Shown one piece after another: positions 1 through 9,404 of a stretch of 64,000 bases of DNA; position 1 is the stretch's first letter, and each line of letters begins with the position of its first letter. The stretch comes from Streptomyces sp. LBL. Lineage in GTDB: Bacteria; Actinomycetota; Actinomycetes; Streptomycetales; Streptomycetaceae. Where the stretch lies: contig NZ_JARXYX010000009.1 of assembly GCF_029893585.1 (NCBI RefSeq), positions 124,001 to 188,000 on the forward strand, read 5' to 3'. Made by a program: the position numbers and the translations under genes. The notes beneath the pieces are model-generated. The model did no database searches and was not told the DNA's origin. It saw only the letters and a program-made list of their open reading frames with translations.

Positions 1-2381
1 TCGGCCGCCTTGAAGTGACGGACCTTCTTGCCCTGGATCGTCTTGACCTTGGCGGTGGTGGCCACGTCGTACTCGGTGTTCGCGCCCTTGGTCCACTGGC
101 CGTTCCAGGACTGCGTCAGACCGGTGGCGGCCTCCGGGCCCAGGTGGGCCATGCGCAGGTTGGCGAAGGTGTCGATGCCGAAGCCGATGCCGATGCCCGC
201 GGGCTCGTAGAAGTAGTCGCTGGCCGCGCCGGTCTGCTTGGCCTGCGTGTCCGGCACGGTGATGTCGGCGCCCTCGGTCTTGCGGGCGTCGATCGTCAGC
301 GTGATGTTCTTGGTGAGGCTCAGCTTCGGCTGGACCAGCCAGTCGAGTCCGCCCTCGAAGGTGACGAGGTCCTTCGCGATCCAGGCGTCCAGCAGGTAGG
401 TGCCCTTGGGCAGCCGCATGGTGGTGGTGCCGGAGGCGGTCGGCGGGACCTCGTAGTACCCGCCGTTGCCGAGGCCGGCGTAGCCGAGGAGCACAGTTTC
501 GTAAGCGTCCGTCGGCTTTCCGTCCCGGCCGATGTGCTTGAGCGTCACATCGTACGACTCCACCTCACGCTGCACCGCCGCAGCCGTACGGACGCTCTGG
601 CCGTCACCGGTCGCCGTCACGTACGCGGAGTACGTGCCGTCGAGCGTGCCGCCCAGCTTGGTGTTGACGGTGACGTCCACGGACGCCTTGCCGCCCGCCG
701 GGACGGTCACCTTGGTCGCGGCGAGCTTGACGAAGCCCGCCGGAGCCGCCTGGCCCTTGGGGTCGGTGGCGGTCGTGCCAAGGGTCAGCGTGACGTCCTG
801 CCGGCCGAGGTTGCGGTACGTCAGCTGCTTGGTGACCGTCTTGTCGTCGGTGTGCGGCCACTGCTGCGTGCCGAAGCTCACCGACACCGGGTCGGCGATC
901 ACGGTCTGCTTGATGGCCCTGTCGACCTGGATCCGGCCCGAGCCCTGCTGGAACGGGGTGTACTTGCCGCCCTTGGTGGACGCGGTCAACGCGCCCTTCA
1001 GTTCGGCGTACGTCCAGTCCGGGTGCTCCTGCTTGAGGATCGCCGCGGCGCCCGCCACATGCGGGGTCGCCATCGACGTACCCGAGATGGTCAGGTAGCC
1101 GGCCGGCTTCTCGCCGACCTCCTGCTCGATCACGCTGCCCTTGGCGGACGCGGCCGTGATGTCCACGCCCGGGGCGGTGACGTCCGGCTTGATCGCCCCG
1201 TCGCCGAGCCGCGGGCCGGTCGAGGAGAACTCGGCGAGCTGGTCCTTGTCGTCGACGGCGCCGACCGTGAGCGCGGCGTCCGCGCTGCCCGGCGAACCGA
1301 CCGACTCCGGGCCGGAGTTGCCGGCCGCGATCGCGAAGAGGACGCCCTTTTCGGCGGACAGCTTGTTGACCGCCGCCTCCAGCGGGTCGACCTCGGGTGT
1401 GTCCGTGCCGCCGAGGCTGAGGTTGACGACGTCGGCGCCCTGCGCGGCCGCCCACTCCATGCCGGCGAGGATGCCGGAGTCGTCGCCTGAGCCGGTGTCG
1501 TCGAGGACCTTGCCGCTGAGGATCTGCGCGCCGGGCGCCACGCCCGTGTACTTCCCGCCGGACTTGGCGCCGGTGCCCGCCGCGATGGACGCGACATGGG
1601 TGCCGTGGCCGAAGTGGTCGGTGGCGTCGGCGGCCGAGGAGAAGTTCTTGGCCTCGATGACCTGGTTCTTCAGGTCCGGGTGGGTCGCGTCGACGCCCGT
1701 GTCCAGGACGGCGATCTTGACACCCTTGCCGTTGTAGCCGGCCGCCCATGCCTTGGGGGCGCCGATCTGCGGCACGGACTTGTCGAGGGTGGCCTTGCGG
1801 ACCCCGTCGAGCCAGACGTGCGCGACCCCGGCGGCCGCCCTGTCCCCGTTGGTGACCGCGTCCCACAGCTCGGGCGCGTCCTCGTGCGAGGTCTGCACGG
1901 CGTCCGCGTTCAGCGTCTTCAGGGTGCGGCGCAGAGTGCCCGCGTCCCGGACGTCGGCCTTGGCGGCGGTCGCGGCTCCCTGGTAGCCGACGATGACCTT
2001 CAGGCCGTTCTTCTGGGAGGCGCGGGTCGCCGACCTGTCGAGCTCGGTGATGTCGAAGAGCCGCTGGTCGAGCTTGCCGGTGGAGACCAGCCGGGCGGCG
2101 TCGGCCGGGATCACCAGCGTGTGCCCGTCGACCTTGCGGATCTGGACGGGTATGTGCTCGCGCCCCTTCGCCCGGTCCAGGGCGACGACACGGCCCAAGG
2201 CGTCGACGGAGACACGGTCACCCGTGATGAGGGTGATGCGGTGGTGGGACGAGAGCTGGGCAGCGCCGTTCGCACGCTGCTCGGGCTTCGCCGACGCCGG
2301 GCTGGTCATGCCCGCGGCGAGGGCGACGGCGGCCGCCGTGGCGACAGAGGCCGCGCCCACTCTTTTCATTTGTCTGTGCAA
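1..2381 (-). CDS. Secreted subtilisin-like (S8) serine peptidase, 3' end beyond window
   Basis: Secreted serine protease of the subtilase family; about 793 residues are visible and the C-terminus runs off the left edge. The catalytic triad is complete: Asp227 in VLDTGVD, His259 in GHGTHVA and Ser436 in SGTSMATPH, numbered from the chosen start. The N-terminus has a signal peptide (MKRVG, an Ala/Val-rich core, then a TSPASA cleavage region). About 350 further residues follow the catalytic domain, so this is one of the large multidomain Streptomyces subtilases. I chose TTG at 2381 because an AAGGGGG ribosome-binding site lies 4 bases before it; ATG at 2369 is in frame but 16 bases from that site. 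Physiological substrate unknown. Confidence 0.93.
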   Translation of the reverse strand, partial: MHRQMKRVGAASVATAAAVALAAGMTSPASAKPEQRANGAAQLSSHHRITLITGDRVSVDALGRVVALDRAKGREHIPVQIRKVDGHTLVIPADAARLVSTGKLDQRLFDITELDRSATRASQKNGLKVIVGYQGAATAAKADVRDAGTLRRTLKTLNADAVQTSHEDAPELWDAVTNGDRAAAGVAHVWLDGVRKATLDKSVPQIGAPKAWAAGYNGKGVKIAVLDTGVDATHPDLKNQVIEAKNFSSAADATDHFGHGTHVASIAAGTGAKSGGKYTGVAPGAQILSGKVLDDTGSGDDSGILAGMEWAAAQGADVVNLSLGGTDTPEVDPLEAAVNKLSAEKGVLFAIAAGNSGPESVGSPGSADAALTVGAVDDKDQLAEFSSTGPRLGDGAIKPDVTAPGVDITAASAKGSVIEQEVGEKPAGYLTISGTSMATPHVAGAAAILKQEHPDWTYAELKGALTASTKGGKYTPFQQGSGRIQVDRAIKQTVIADPVSVSFGTQQWPHTDDKTVTKQLTYRNLGRQDVTLTLGTTATDPKGQAAPAGFVKLAATKVTVPAGGKASVDVTVNTKLGGTLDGTYSAYVTATGDGQSVRTAAAVQREVESYDVTLKHIGRDGKPTDAYETVLLGYAGLGNGGYYEVPPTASGTTTMRLPKGTYLLDAWIAKDLVTFEGGLDWLVQPKLSLTKNITLTIDARKTEGADITVPDTQAKQTGAASDYFYEPAGIGIGFGIDTFANLRMAHLGPEAATGLTQSWNGQWTKGANTEYDVATTAKVKTIQGKKVRHFKAA

Positions 2382-2749
2382 GTTTCCCCCTTGCGGAAGT
2401 TCCGGGCGAATTCCCCGATTCACCCGGGCGGGGGCAATCTCGCACGCATGCGCGTACACCCCCCGAACACGCAGTATGCCGGGGGATGATCAGGCACCTC
2501 AATACACAGGAACCCGACAGGAAGGGTCTGTTACACGATCGCCGGGTAGGCGAACGTCCTCGGCCACAAGAAATGCGCCTGCTGAACTCCCGTACGGCGA
2601 AAGGGCGTTCAGGGAGTCGGTGCGTCTCCCTGCATCGTGGCGCGAAGATGTCCCCCCGAAGAGGCGGCCCGGCTGCATGCCGACCGGACCGGAAAACACC
2701 GATGCCGCCCCGAAGGGCGGCATCGGAAAAGCTGTGGACCGCGAAAGGG
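2382..2749. other. Intergenic region between the protease and L,D-transpeptidase genes
   Basis: Both flanking genes run leftward, so this stretch should hold the terminator of the transpeptidase gene (hairpin at 2701-2724) and the promoter of the protease gene. Short reading frames here have no supporting start signals or family features. I see no gene. Confidence 0.6.
2701..2724 (-). terminator. Hairpin terminator downstream of the L,D-transpeptidase gene
   Basis: GATGCCGCCC and GGGCGGCATC form a perfect 10-bp stem with a CGAA tetraloop, 26 bases past the stop codon of the transpeptidase gene. There is no U-tract, which is usual for Streptomyces. Confidence 0.65.
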
Positions 2750-4003
2750 TCAGACCGCGGAACCGGCCTTCCAGTCGGCCCAGCTGAGGTTCCAGCCGTT
2801 GAGGCCGTTGTCCGGCGCGACCGTCTTGTCGCCGGTGTTCTGGACGATCACGACGTCACCGACCATCGAGCTGTTGTAGAACCACGCACCCGGGGTGTTC
2901 GGGTCGTTGGCGCCCTTGGTGTCCGACAGACCCACACAGCCGTGGCTGGTGTTCACGCTGCCGAAGATGGACTTGGCGCCCCAGTAGTTGCCGTGCACGA
3001 AGGTGCCGGAGCTGGTCAGGCGGATGGCGTGCGGCACGTCCTTGATGTCGTACTCGCCCTTGCCGTCGTCGTCGGTGAAGCCCACGGTCGCGCCGTTCAT
3101 GCGCGTCTCCTTGAACTTCTCCTGCATCACCATGATGCCTTCGTAGGTCTTGTTCTCGGGCGAACCGGCGGAGATCGGGATCTTCCTGACGGTCTTTCCG
3201 TCCTGCGTGACCTTCATCTGCTTGGTCTTCGCGTCGACGTACGTGACCTGGTTGCGGCCGATCTTGAAGGTGACCGTCTTCTGCTGGACGCCGAAGACAC
3301 CGGAGGCGCCCTCGACACCGTCGAGCGCGAGCTTCAGCGTGACGGTGGAGTTCCCCTTCCAGTACTCGTCGGGCCGGCAGTCCATGCGGTTGGCGTTGAA
3401 CCAGTGGCAGACGACTTCCTGGCCGCTGGTGGTGGAGACGGTGATGCCCTTCTGGACGGCCGCCTTGTTGGTGATCGCCTTGTCGAAGTTGATCGACACG
3501 GGCATGCCCACACCGACGGTGGTGCCGTCGTCCGGCGTGAAGGAGCCTATGAAGCTGTTGGCCGGGGAGACCGTGGTGAACGAGGCGTTCTCGTGGGCGA
3601 CACGGCCCTTCGAGTCCTTCGCCTCCGCCGTCAGCTTGTAGGTGGTGGACCGCTCCAGCTGGCCACTGGGTTTCCAGCTGGTCTTGTCCGCGGATATCTG
3701 GCCGCTGACCTCGGTGCCGTCGGTGGTCTTCATCGACACGTCGGTGAGCGAGCCCTTGCTCACGGTGACGGCGGCGGAGTTGTTGATGGACGCGTTGTCC
3801 GAGCCGTCCTTGGGCGTGAGGGTGATCTGGGCTTCGGAGGCCTTCTTGGCCGCCGCCTCGTCGACCTTGGACTGGGAGGTGCCGTTCCCGCCGTCGCTCG
3901 CGGAGGCGTCGTCGCCGCCGCTGGAACACGCCGAGAGCACCAGCACTCCGCCGAGCAGTGCGGACGCGACCGTGAGGCCCCTGTTCCGCTTGCTGACCGT
4001 CAT
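2750..4003 (-). CDS. L,D-transpeptidase lipoprotein with Ig-like domains (YkuD)
   Basis: Predicted 417-residue lipoprotein that forms 3-3 peptidoglycan cross-links or attaches proteins outside the membrane. The N-terminus MTVSKRNRGL leads into a hydrophobic segment and the lipobox LSAC, followed by a Ser/Gly/Asp-rich linker. The middle holds Ig-like repeats typical of actinobacterial L,D-transpeptidases, and the C-terminal third is the YkuD catalytic domain with the HGN...SHGCVGL motif (active-site Cys in HGC). I chose ATG at 4003 because GGAGAAG lies just upstream; an in-frame ATG at 4018 lacks a ribosome-binding site. Followed by a hairpin terminator. Confidence 0.93.
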   Translation of the reverse strand: MTVSKRNRGLTVASALLGGVLVLSACSSGGDDASASDGGNGTSQSKVDEAAAKKASEAQITLTPKDGSDNASINNSAAVTVSKGSLTDVSMKTTDGTEVSGQISADKTSWKPSGQLERSTTYKLTAEAKDSKGRVAHENASFTTVSPANSFIGSFTPDDGTTVGVGMPVSINFDKAITNKAAVQKGITVSTTSGQEVVCHWFNANRMDCRPDEYWKGNSTVTLKLALDGVEGASGVFGVQQKTVTFKIGRNQVTYVDAKTKQMKVTQDGKTVRKIPISAGSPENKTYEGIMVMQEKFKETRMNGATVGFTDDDGKGEYDIKDVPHAIRLTSSGTFVHGNYWGAKSIFGSVNTSHGCVGLSDTKGANDPNTPGAWFYNSSMVGDVVIVQNTGDKTVAPDNGLNGWNLSWADWKAGSAV

Positions 4004-4199
4004 CACACGCTTCTCCATCGTTGCCGATTCCCCAGAACCCCGAGAGTCCCCGTAAAAAACCCCGAGAGTCCCCGTCAATGAAACTTCAACGCTACGACCG
4101 GTTCGTCCCGTTCCACATTCCTCGTATGTGTGGGGCACACCACGTCTGCCGCGGCAGGTGGTGCGGGTGTCGGTCCGTGCGCCCCTTGAGACGACGAAA

Positions 4200-4225
4200 C
4201 CCCGGGCGGCGGTTGCCACCCGGGG
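4200..4225 (-). terminator. Hairpin terminator after the acidic small protein gene
   Basis: CCCCGGG and CCCGGGG form a stem. Read on the minus strand it is followed by TTTCGTC. It lies 22 bases past the stop of the leftward gene ending at 4248. Confidence 0.6.
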
Positions 4226-4247
4226 CCACGTTTTCCCCCAAGCGCGT

Positions 4248-4595
4248 TCAGCCTGCCGCCTTTTCCTCTTCATCATCCTCGTCGACATCATCCTCGTCGA
4301 GGTCCCAGTCCGGCGAATCGGGGTCGTACTCGGTCTGCTCGCCGGACCAGGAGGCCTGGGCGAGTTCCACTCCCGGCACCTCCCTGACCAGGTCGAACGG
4401 ATCCACGAGATAGGCAAGGGCCTCCGCGGTGTCTTCCGTCACAGCGCTCTCGGCGTGCGCCCGCTCCTCGGCCGGCATGTCGGTGTCGTCCGAGATCCGC
4501 GCCAGCGCGGCCTCGGTGACGGCGCCCGTGTCGTCCACCTCAAGGACGAGTTCCACGCGAAGCCGTACAAAACGTGATGTCTCTGGAGTGCTCAT
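4248..4595 (-). CDS. Small acidic protein of unknown function
   Basis: A 115-residue soluble protein starting MSTPETSRFVRLRVELVLEV. There is no signal peptide or membrane segment. The last 25 residues are strikingly acidic (runs of Asp and Glu ending EEEKAAG). The N-terminal half looks like an alternating beta/alpha fold. I do not recognise a named domain; similar short proteins occur widely in Streptomyces as hypothetical proteins. The codon bias is typical of the genome and a terminator hairpin follows, which supports a real gene. Function not inferred. Confidence 0.75.
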   Translation of the reverse strand: MSTPETSRFVRLRVELVLEVDDTGAVTEAALARISDDTDMPAEERAHAESAVTEDTAEALAYLVDPFDLVREVPGVELAQASWSGEQTEYDPDSPDWDLDEDDVDEDDEEEKAAG

Positions 4596-4704
4596 GCTCG
4601 GAGAGTACGACCCGATCCCCCCGTGACTTTCCCGTGACCCGCGCCTTTCACTAACATCGCCCCACACGGCCAATTCGCCAGCGCCACAAGGGGATCGATA
4701 TTCC

Positions 4705-5019
4705 GTGTCATACGCTCGCCGATCATTGCTGACCGCCACCGCCGCGGGGACCCTGCTGGGTGCCCTCTGGTTCGTCCCGTCCGCGAACGCGACAGACGAC
4801 CGCCCGGCGAGAACGGAGCCCTCGGCGACCCCGACCTCCCAGGTCACAACGCAAGCCAGGGCCACGACCCAGACCTCGTCCACGACCGGGGACGCCACCC
4901 AACTCGCCGACACCGGCAGCCTCGACACCACTCCGTATGTCGTCGGCGGCACGATGTCCCTCGCCCTGGGTGCCGGATTCGTGGTGTATTCGGTACGTCG
5001 GGAACGCCTTGAGTTTTGA
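4705..5019 (+). CDS. Small LAxTG cell-wall-anchored surface protein
   Basis: A 104-residue precursor with a signal peptide (MSYARRSLLTATAAG to SANA, cleavage before TDD), a Thr/Ser/Gln-rich middle of about 45 residues, the sorting motif LADTG, a hydrophobic segment (PYVVGGTMSLALGAGFVVY) and a basic tail SVRRER. LAxTG is the signal used by class E sortases of Streptomyces, so the mature peptide of roughly 60 residues should be linked to peptidoglycan. The start is GTG at 4705 with AAGGGGA upstream. The mature part has no recognisable domain; it may act as a spacer or surface peptide. Confidence 0.85.
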   Translation: MSYARRSLLTATAAGTLLGALWFVPSANATDDRPARTEPSATPTSQVTTQARATTQTSSTTGDATQLADTGSLDTTPYVVGGTMSLALGAGFVVYSVRRERLEF

Positions 5020-5157
5020 TTGGCTTGACGTTTTCTTGACGAGGCCTTCACGGCCCGCTCATGAAGAGATCATCGAGGGCGCGCAGGCGCCACGGCTACC
5101 GTGGGCGTGCCGGCGCTCGCCCTCATCACCGGATGCGGCGGGGCACAGGAGTCTGCC

Positions 5158-5214
5158 GGCTACCGCAGCGGCCCGGTGACCGGAGCGGCCCGGCTACCGC
5201 AGCGGTCCGGTGAC
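5158..5214. repeat. 23-bp direct repeat duplicating the 3' end of hutH
   Basis: GGCTACCGCAGCGGYCCGGTGAC occurs at 5158-5180 and 5192-5214 with one mismatch. The second copy is the last codons of hutH, so the first is a small downstream duplication. Confidence 0.7.
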
Positions 5215-6738
5215 GGTTTCCGCCGCCGCGACCAGCCGCCCCTCGCGCACGAACGTGTCCGCCGCGGCCAGGTCGGGCGCCAGGAACCGGTCCGGGCCGG
5301 GGCCCCGCACCCCAGCCTTGCGTACGGCCTCGATGACCGCCTGGGACGCCGGCGCCGGGTTCAGCCCCTCGCGCAGCTCGACGGCGCGGGTGGCGGCGTA
5401 CAGCTCGACGGCGATGACCCGGGTGAGGTTGTCGACGGCGGTGCGCAGCTTGCGGGCGGCCGACCAGCCCATGGAGACGTGGTCCTCCTGCATCGCGGAG
5501 GACGGGATCGAGTCCGCCGAGGCCGGTACGGCGAGCCGCTTCATCTCGCTGACCAACGCGGCCTGCGTGTACTGGGCGATCATCAGCCCCGAGTCGACGC
5601 CCGGGTCGTCCGCGAGGAACGGCGGGAGGCCGTGGCTGCGGTTCTTGTCGAGCAGCCGGTCGGTGCGGCGCTCGGCGATGGAGGCGAGGTCGGCGGCCGC
5701 GATCGCGAGGAAGTCGAGGACGTAGGCCACAGGGGCGCCGTGGAAGTTGCCGTTGGACTCGACGCGCCCGTCGGGTAGCACCACGGGGTTGTCCACCGCC
5801 GAGGCCAGTTCGCGGTCGGCGACCATGCGGGCGTGGGTCACGGTGTCCCGGCCGGCGCCGGCGACCTGCGGGGCGCAGCGCACGGAGTAGGCGTCCTGGA
5901 CGCGGGGCGCGTCGTCCTGGTGGTGTCCGGTGAGCTCCGAACCCGCCAGTACGGCCAGCATGTTGGCGGCGGAGGCGCCCTGCCCGGGGTGCGGGCGGAT
6001 GGCGTGCAGTTCGGGGGCGAGGACCTTGTCGGTGCCGAGGAGTGCCTCAAGGCTGAGGGCCGCGGTGATGTCGGCGGACTTGTAGAGCGTGTCCAGGTCG
6101 GCGAGGGCCATGACCAGCATGCCGAGCATGCCGTCGGTGCCGTTGAGGAGGGCGAGTCCCTCCTTCTCGCGCAGCTCGACCGGGCCGATGCCGTGCTCGG
6201 CCAGGAGCTCGCCGGCGGGCCGTACGACACCGTCCGGGCCTTCCGCGTCGCCCTCGCCCAGGAGCGTCAGGGCGCAGTGGGACAGCGGGGCCAGGTCACC
6301 GGAGCAGCCGAGGGAGCCGTACTCGTGGACGACCGGGGTGATGCCGGCGTTGAGGACGTCGGCCATGGTCTGCGCGACCTCGGGGCGGACGCCGGTGCGT
6401 CCGGAGCAGAGGGTCTTCAGCCGCAGGAACATCAGGGCGCGGACGACCTCGCGCTCGACCCGCGGCCCCATGCCCGCGGCGTGCGAGCGGACGATGTTGC
6501 GCTGCAGCTGGGCCCGCAGTTCCTGGCTGATGTGCCGGGTCGCCAGAGCGCCGAAGCCGGTGCTCACGCCGTACACGGGTTCGGGCTTGGCCGCGAGCGC
6601 GTCCACGATCCCGCGGGCGGCGGCGAGGGCCGCGACCGCCTCCTCGGAGAGCTCGACCCGGGCACTGTCACGCGCCACGGCGAGCACGTCGGACGCCGTC
6701 ACCCCGGACGTCCCCACCACCACAGTGTGCATATCCAT
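5194..6738 (-). CDS. hutH: Histidine ammonia-lyase
   Basis: Converts L-histidine to trans-urocanate and ammonia, the first step of the Hut degradation pathway, in the cytoplasm. The 514-residue length fits the family. The prosthetic MIO group forms from the tripeptide in GSLGCSGDLAPLSH; Cys-Ser-Gly in place of the commoner Ala-Ser-Gly is normal for Streptomyces enzymes. The conserved N-terminal YGVSTGFG motif and the C-terminal QEDHVSMG region are present. The start MDMHTVVVGTSG is chosen by family similarity; ATG at 6732 two codons later is possible. It is monocistronic here and no other hut genes are nearby. Confidence 0.96.
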   Translation of the reverse strand: MDMHTVVVGTSGVTASDVLAVARDSARVELSEEAVAALAAARGIVDALAAKPEPVYGVSTGFGALATRHISQELRAQLQRNIVRSHAAGMGPRVEREVVRALMFLRLKTLCSGRTGVRPEVAQTMADVLNAGITPVVHEYGSLGCSGDLAPLSHCALTLLGEGDAEGPDGVVRPAGELLAEHGIGPVELREKEGLALLNGTDGMLGMLVMALADLDTLYKSADITAALSLEALLGTDKVLAPELHAIRPHPGQGASAANMLAVLAGSELTGHHQDDAPRVQDAYSVRCAPQVAGAGRDTVTHARMVADRELASAVDNPVVLPDGRVESNGNFHGAPVAYVLDFLAIAAADLASIAERRTDRLLDKNRSHGLPPFLADDPGVDSGLMIAQYTQAALVSEMKRLAVPASADSIPSSAMQEDHVSMGWSAARKLRTAVDNLTRVIAVELYAATRAVELREGLNPAPASQAVIEAVRKAGVRGPGPDRFLAPDLAAADTFVREGRLVAAAETVTGPLR

Positions 6739-6875
6739 ATTCAGGAGCGTACGCATTGAATTCGAGAATGTCACCAGTGGGGGCGGGGTTTGCCCCTTAC
6801 CTATGCGTCACCGCACCGCGCGGCCTCAGTACCGCTCCAGTACCCCCTCAACACCCCTCCACTGCGGCCTCAGTA

Positions 6876-6908
6876 CCGCCGCCGTGCCGCCGCCGTGCCG
6901 CCGCCGTG
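6876..6908. repeat. 11-bp tandem repeat, three copies
   Basis: CCGCCGCCGTG is repeated three times in the gap between hutH and the diguanylate cyclase gene. No gene is visible in 6739-6974. Confidence 0.7.
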
Positions 6909-6974
6909 CCCTCCCAGCGCCGCCCTCTCAGTGCGGTAGTGCGGCCCCCTCGGCGCGGCCCCTTCAGCGCCGCC

Positions 6975-8120
6975 TCACTGCCGTCCTCTGAACCGGCGAC
7001 GTTCGGCGGTCGGCTCGGCGGAGGGCTCGTCGGCCAGCCGTACGACCGGATCGTCGGGGCCCTGTCGCCCGGCGACGACCGGCCGGGTCGCCCGCTCGGC
7101 CTTGGCCCGGTACTGGGCCGCGTCCGCGAGCCGGAACAGCCGGCGGGCGGAGTGCACCGGCCCGATGGGGTCCTCGGTGGACGCGACCCCGCAGGCGACC
7201 CCCTCCCCCAGCTCCATTCCGGCGGCCCGGCGGCAGAGTTCGTCGGCCGCCCTGACCACGTCGTCGGCCGGCGGTCCGACGGCGAGCAGACAGAACTCGT
7301 CCCCGCCGAGGCGGGCGGCGAGCGCACCGGGCACCATGGCGCCGCACAGCGACAGCACCGACCCGAACCGCTCCAGCAGCCGGTCGCCGACGGCGTGCCC
7401 GCGGGTGTCGTTGACCCGCTTGAGCCCGTTGATGTCACAGACGACGAGACTGACGACGACACCTTCAGTACGGTGCCGCTCGACGGCCTTGTCCAGGTGG
7501 GCGTCGACGGCGCGGCGGTTGGCGAGACCGGTGAGGGCGTCGGTGAACGCCAGTTTCCGCACCTCCTCCAGCCGCTCGGTCTGGGCGATCCCGGCGGAGA
7601 TGACGGAGGCCAGGACGGTGGCGAAGTCGGCGTCGGCGCGGTCGAAGACGGGGGCGCCGACCGGGCGGGCGACGTACAGCTCGCCCCAGGCCCGCATGTG
7701 CAGCACGATCGGCGCGACCACGCAGCAGCCACGTCCCCGTCTGCGCAGGGCGGCGACGCGCTGGTGGACGTAACCGGGCCGGTGTCCGGCGGCGGGCCCC
7801 TCCGCGGTCTCCACCCAGGCGTTGGGCTCGCCGCCCCCGGCCCACCGTTCGTGCAGGAACTCGGTGATCTCGGCGAACTGGTGCACCGGGTAGGCCTCGC
7901 CGTCCGGGAACTCCTCCTCGTCCTCGGCTCTCTCGCCCACGTTCACGAGGACCCTGAGCCGCCCCAGCTCCCGCTCCCACACGGACAGCGCGGCGAAACT
8001 CCCCCCGAGCGCACGGCACGCCCCACCGGCGGCGGCCCGCCACACATCCCGCGAACTGCGGGACGCGGCCATGCCCTGCGCCAACGCGACGATGCCCGCG
8101 AGCCGACTGTCCTCACCCAT
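6975..8120 (-). CDS. Diguanylate cyclase with N-terminal GAF domain (GAF-GGDEF)
   Basis: A 381-residue cytoplasmic protein predicted to make cyclic di-GMP from two GTP. Residues about 15-180 form a GAF-like sensor; residues about 190-350 are the GGDEF domain, starting at the LAFTDALTGLANRRA hallmark and carrying an intact LGGDEF active-site loop. No RxxD inhibitory site is present before the loop (the residues there read VPGALAA), so product inhibition of the usual kind is not expected. The last 30 residues are basic and Pro/Arg-rich. Start ATG at 8120 follows GGAG. In Streptomyces, c-di-GMP controls development through BldD; whether this enzyme feeds that pool cannot be read from sequence. 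Confidence 0.9.
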   Translation of the reverse strand: MGEDSRLAGIVALAQGMAASRSSRDVWRAAAGGACRALGGSFAALSVWERELGRLRVLVNVGERAEDEEEFPDGEAYPVHQFAEITEFLHERWAGGGEPNAWVETAEGPAAGHRPGYVHQRVAALRRRGRGCCVVAPIVLHMRAWGELYVARPVGAPVFDRADADFATVLASVISAGIAQTERLEEVRKLAFTDALTGLANRRAVDAHLDKAVERHRTEGVVVSLVVCDINGLKRVNDTRGHAVGDRLLERFGSVLSLCGAMVPGALAARLGGDEFCLLAVGPPADDVVRAADELCRRAAGMELGEGVACGVASTEDPIGPVHSARRLFRLADAAQYRAKAERATRPVVAGRQGPDDPVVRLADEPSAEPTAERRRFRGRQ

Positions 8121-8190
8121 CGCTCCAGGCTAGGGAGGTTCCGGACGAACCGGTCACTTACTGCGCCGCAGGGGTGACCCGGGCCGCGGG

Positions 8191-8270
8191 GCACCTGTCC
8201 AGCACGCGAAGTGAAACGGCTGCTGCGGGAGCACCTGTCCAGTACCCGGAGCGAAACGGCCGCCGCGGGG
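8191..8270. repeat. Imperfect 40-bp tandem duplication
   Basis: Two adjacent 40-bp units, each starting GCACCTGTCCAG and containing GAAACGGC, at 8191-8230 and 8231-8270. Short GGGACC repeats follow near 8350. The gap 8121-8381 holds no gene that I can support. Confidence 0.7.
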
Positions 8271-8381
8271 GACTCCACCCCGAGACACCGGCACAGACCC
8301 GGTACCGGGGCGAGCCCAGGACCGACACCGGGGCCAGGGCCAGCCCAGGACCGGGACCGGGACCGGGACCCGCACCCGCAC

Positions 8382-9182
8382 CTACTCCCCCGGCCACACA
8401 GGCGTCCGCTTCTCGTTGAACGCGGCGACTCCCTCCGCCCGGTCGCCCGAGAACGCCACCGACCGCCATGCCGCGTCCTCGACCTCCAACCCGGCCCGCA
8501 GATCCATCCCGTGTCCGAGCCGCAGCGCCCGCTTCGCCGCGCGCAACCCCACCGGCGAGTTCCCGGCGATCCGAGCGGCCAGGGCCAAGGCATCCTCCCG
8601 GTCCCGGCCCTCCTCCACCAGCACGTCCACGAGGCCCAGCCCCGCCGCCTCCCCGGCCTCCACCCGCCGTGCCGTGAAGATCAGTTCGGCCGCCCGGGCC
8701 GCCCCGACCCGCCGCGGCAGCAGCTGGGTACCACCGCCCCCGGGGATCACCCCGACCGACACCTCCGGCAACCCCACCACGGCCGTACGGTCCGCCACGA
8801 TCAGGTCGCAGGCCAGGGCCAACTCGAAGCCGCCGCCCAGGGCGAAGCCGTGGACCGCCGCGATCGTCGGGACGGGCAGTTCCAGGACGCCGGTGTACGC
8901 GCCCCGGGTCACCGGCCGTTGCCGTACCAGGTCGGCGTCGGAGAAGGAGTTGCGCTCCTTGAGGTCGGCGCCGACACAGAAGGCCCGCTCATGGGTCGAG
9001 GTCAACACGACCACGCGGACGTCCCTGTTCCCGCCCAGCTCCGTACAGGCTGCCGCGACGGACCGGGCCATCTGGGTCGACACCGCGTTCATGGCCTTGG
9101 GCCGGTCCAGAGCCAGCTCCGCGACATGCCCCCGCTCGTGCCGTCGTAACAGCACGAACTCCCCGAACCGCTCTTCGCTCAT
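8382..9182 (-). CDS. Enoyl-CoA hydratase/isomerase family protein (crotonase)
   Basis: A 266-residue crotonase-fold enzyme expected to hydrate enoyl-CoA or act on a related acyl-CoA in beta-oxidation or catabolism. Both catalytic glutamates of true hydratases are conserved: one in GGGFELALACD and one 20 residues later in GLPEV, followed by GVIPGGGGTQLLPR. The oxyanion-hole segments AFCVGADLKE and AVHGFALGGG are intact. Start ATG at 9182 follows a strong GGGAGGG site. It is divergent from the gene at 9405. The exact substrate is not predictable. Confidence 0.92.
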   Translation of the reverse strand: MSEERFGEFVLLRRHERGHVAELALDRPKAMNAVSTQMARSVAAACTELGGNRDVRVVVLTSTHERAFCVGADLKERNSFSDADLVRQRPVTRGAYTGVLELPVPTIAAVHGFALGGGFELALACDLIVADRTAVVGLPEVSVGVIPGGGGTQLLPRRVGAARAAELIFTARRVEAGEAAGLGLVDVLVEEGRDREDALALAARIAGNSPVGLRAAKRALRLGHGMDLRAGLEVEDAAWRSVAFSGDRAEGVAAFNEKRTPVWPGE

Positions 9183-9200
9183 GACACCCTCCCGACCGAT

Positions 9201-9218
9201 GGTTAACGACGGTTAACG
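9201..9218. promoter_or_regulatory. Paired GGTTAACG motifs in a divergent promoter region
   Basis: GGTTAACG occurs at 9201-9208 and 9211-9218, exactly 10 bp apart (one helical turn), 19 bases upstream of the crotonase start. Two same-face sites suggest a regulator-binding site. Inference only. Confidence 0.35.
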
Positions 9219-9404
9219 CGTCGTGCTCCGATCATCGCAGGCCGGGCCGGGAACGGGAAAGGGCAGGGGCCGGTTCCCTCCGCCGCGCCCGACACCCCGT
9301 TCGAGTGAACATCCCGCACAACCCCCACCGCACCGCCCGCGGCAGCGCATACCGTGCGTCCGCCACGGCGCGTCGGGGGCGCGAGGGCATGCGGAGGGAG
9401 CGCG

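Noticed and set aside
15..1490. 491-codon plus-strand open frame
   Set aside because: It lies antisense to the subtilase gene, which has a full catalytic triad; long antisense frames are normal in high-GC DNA.
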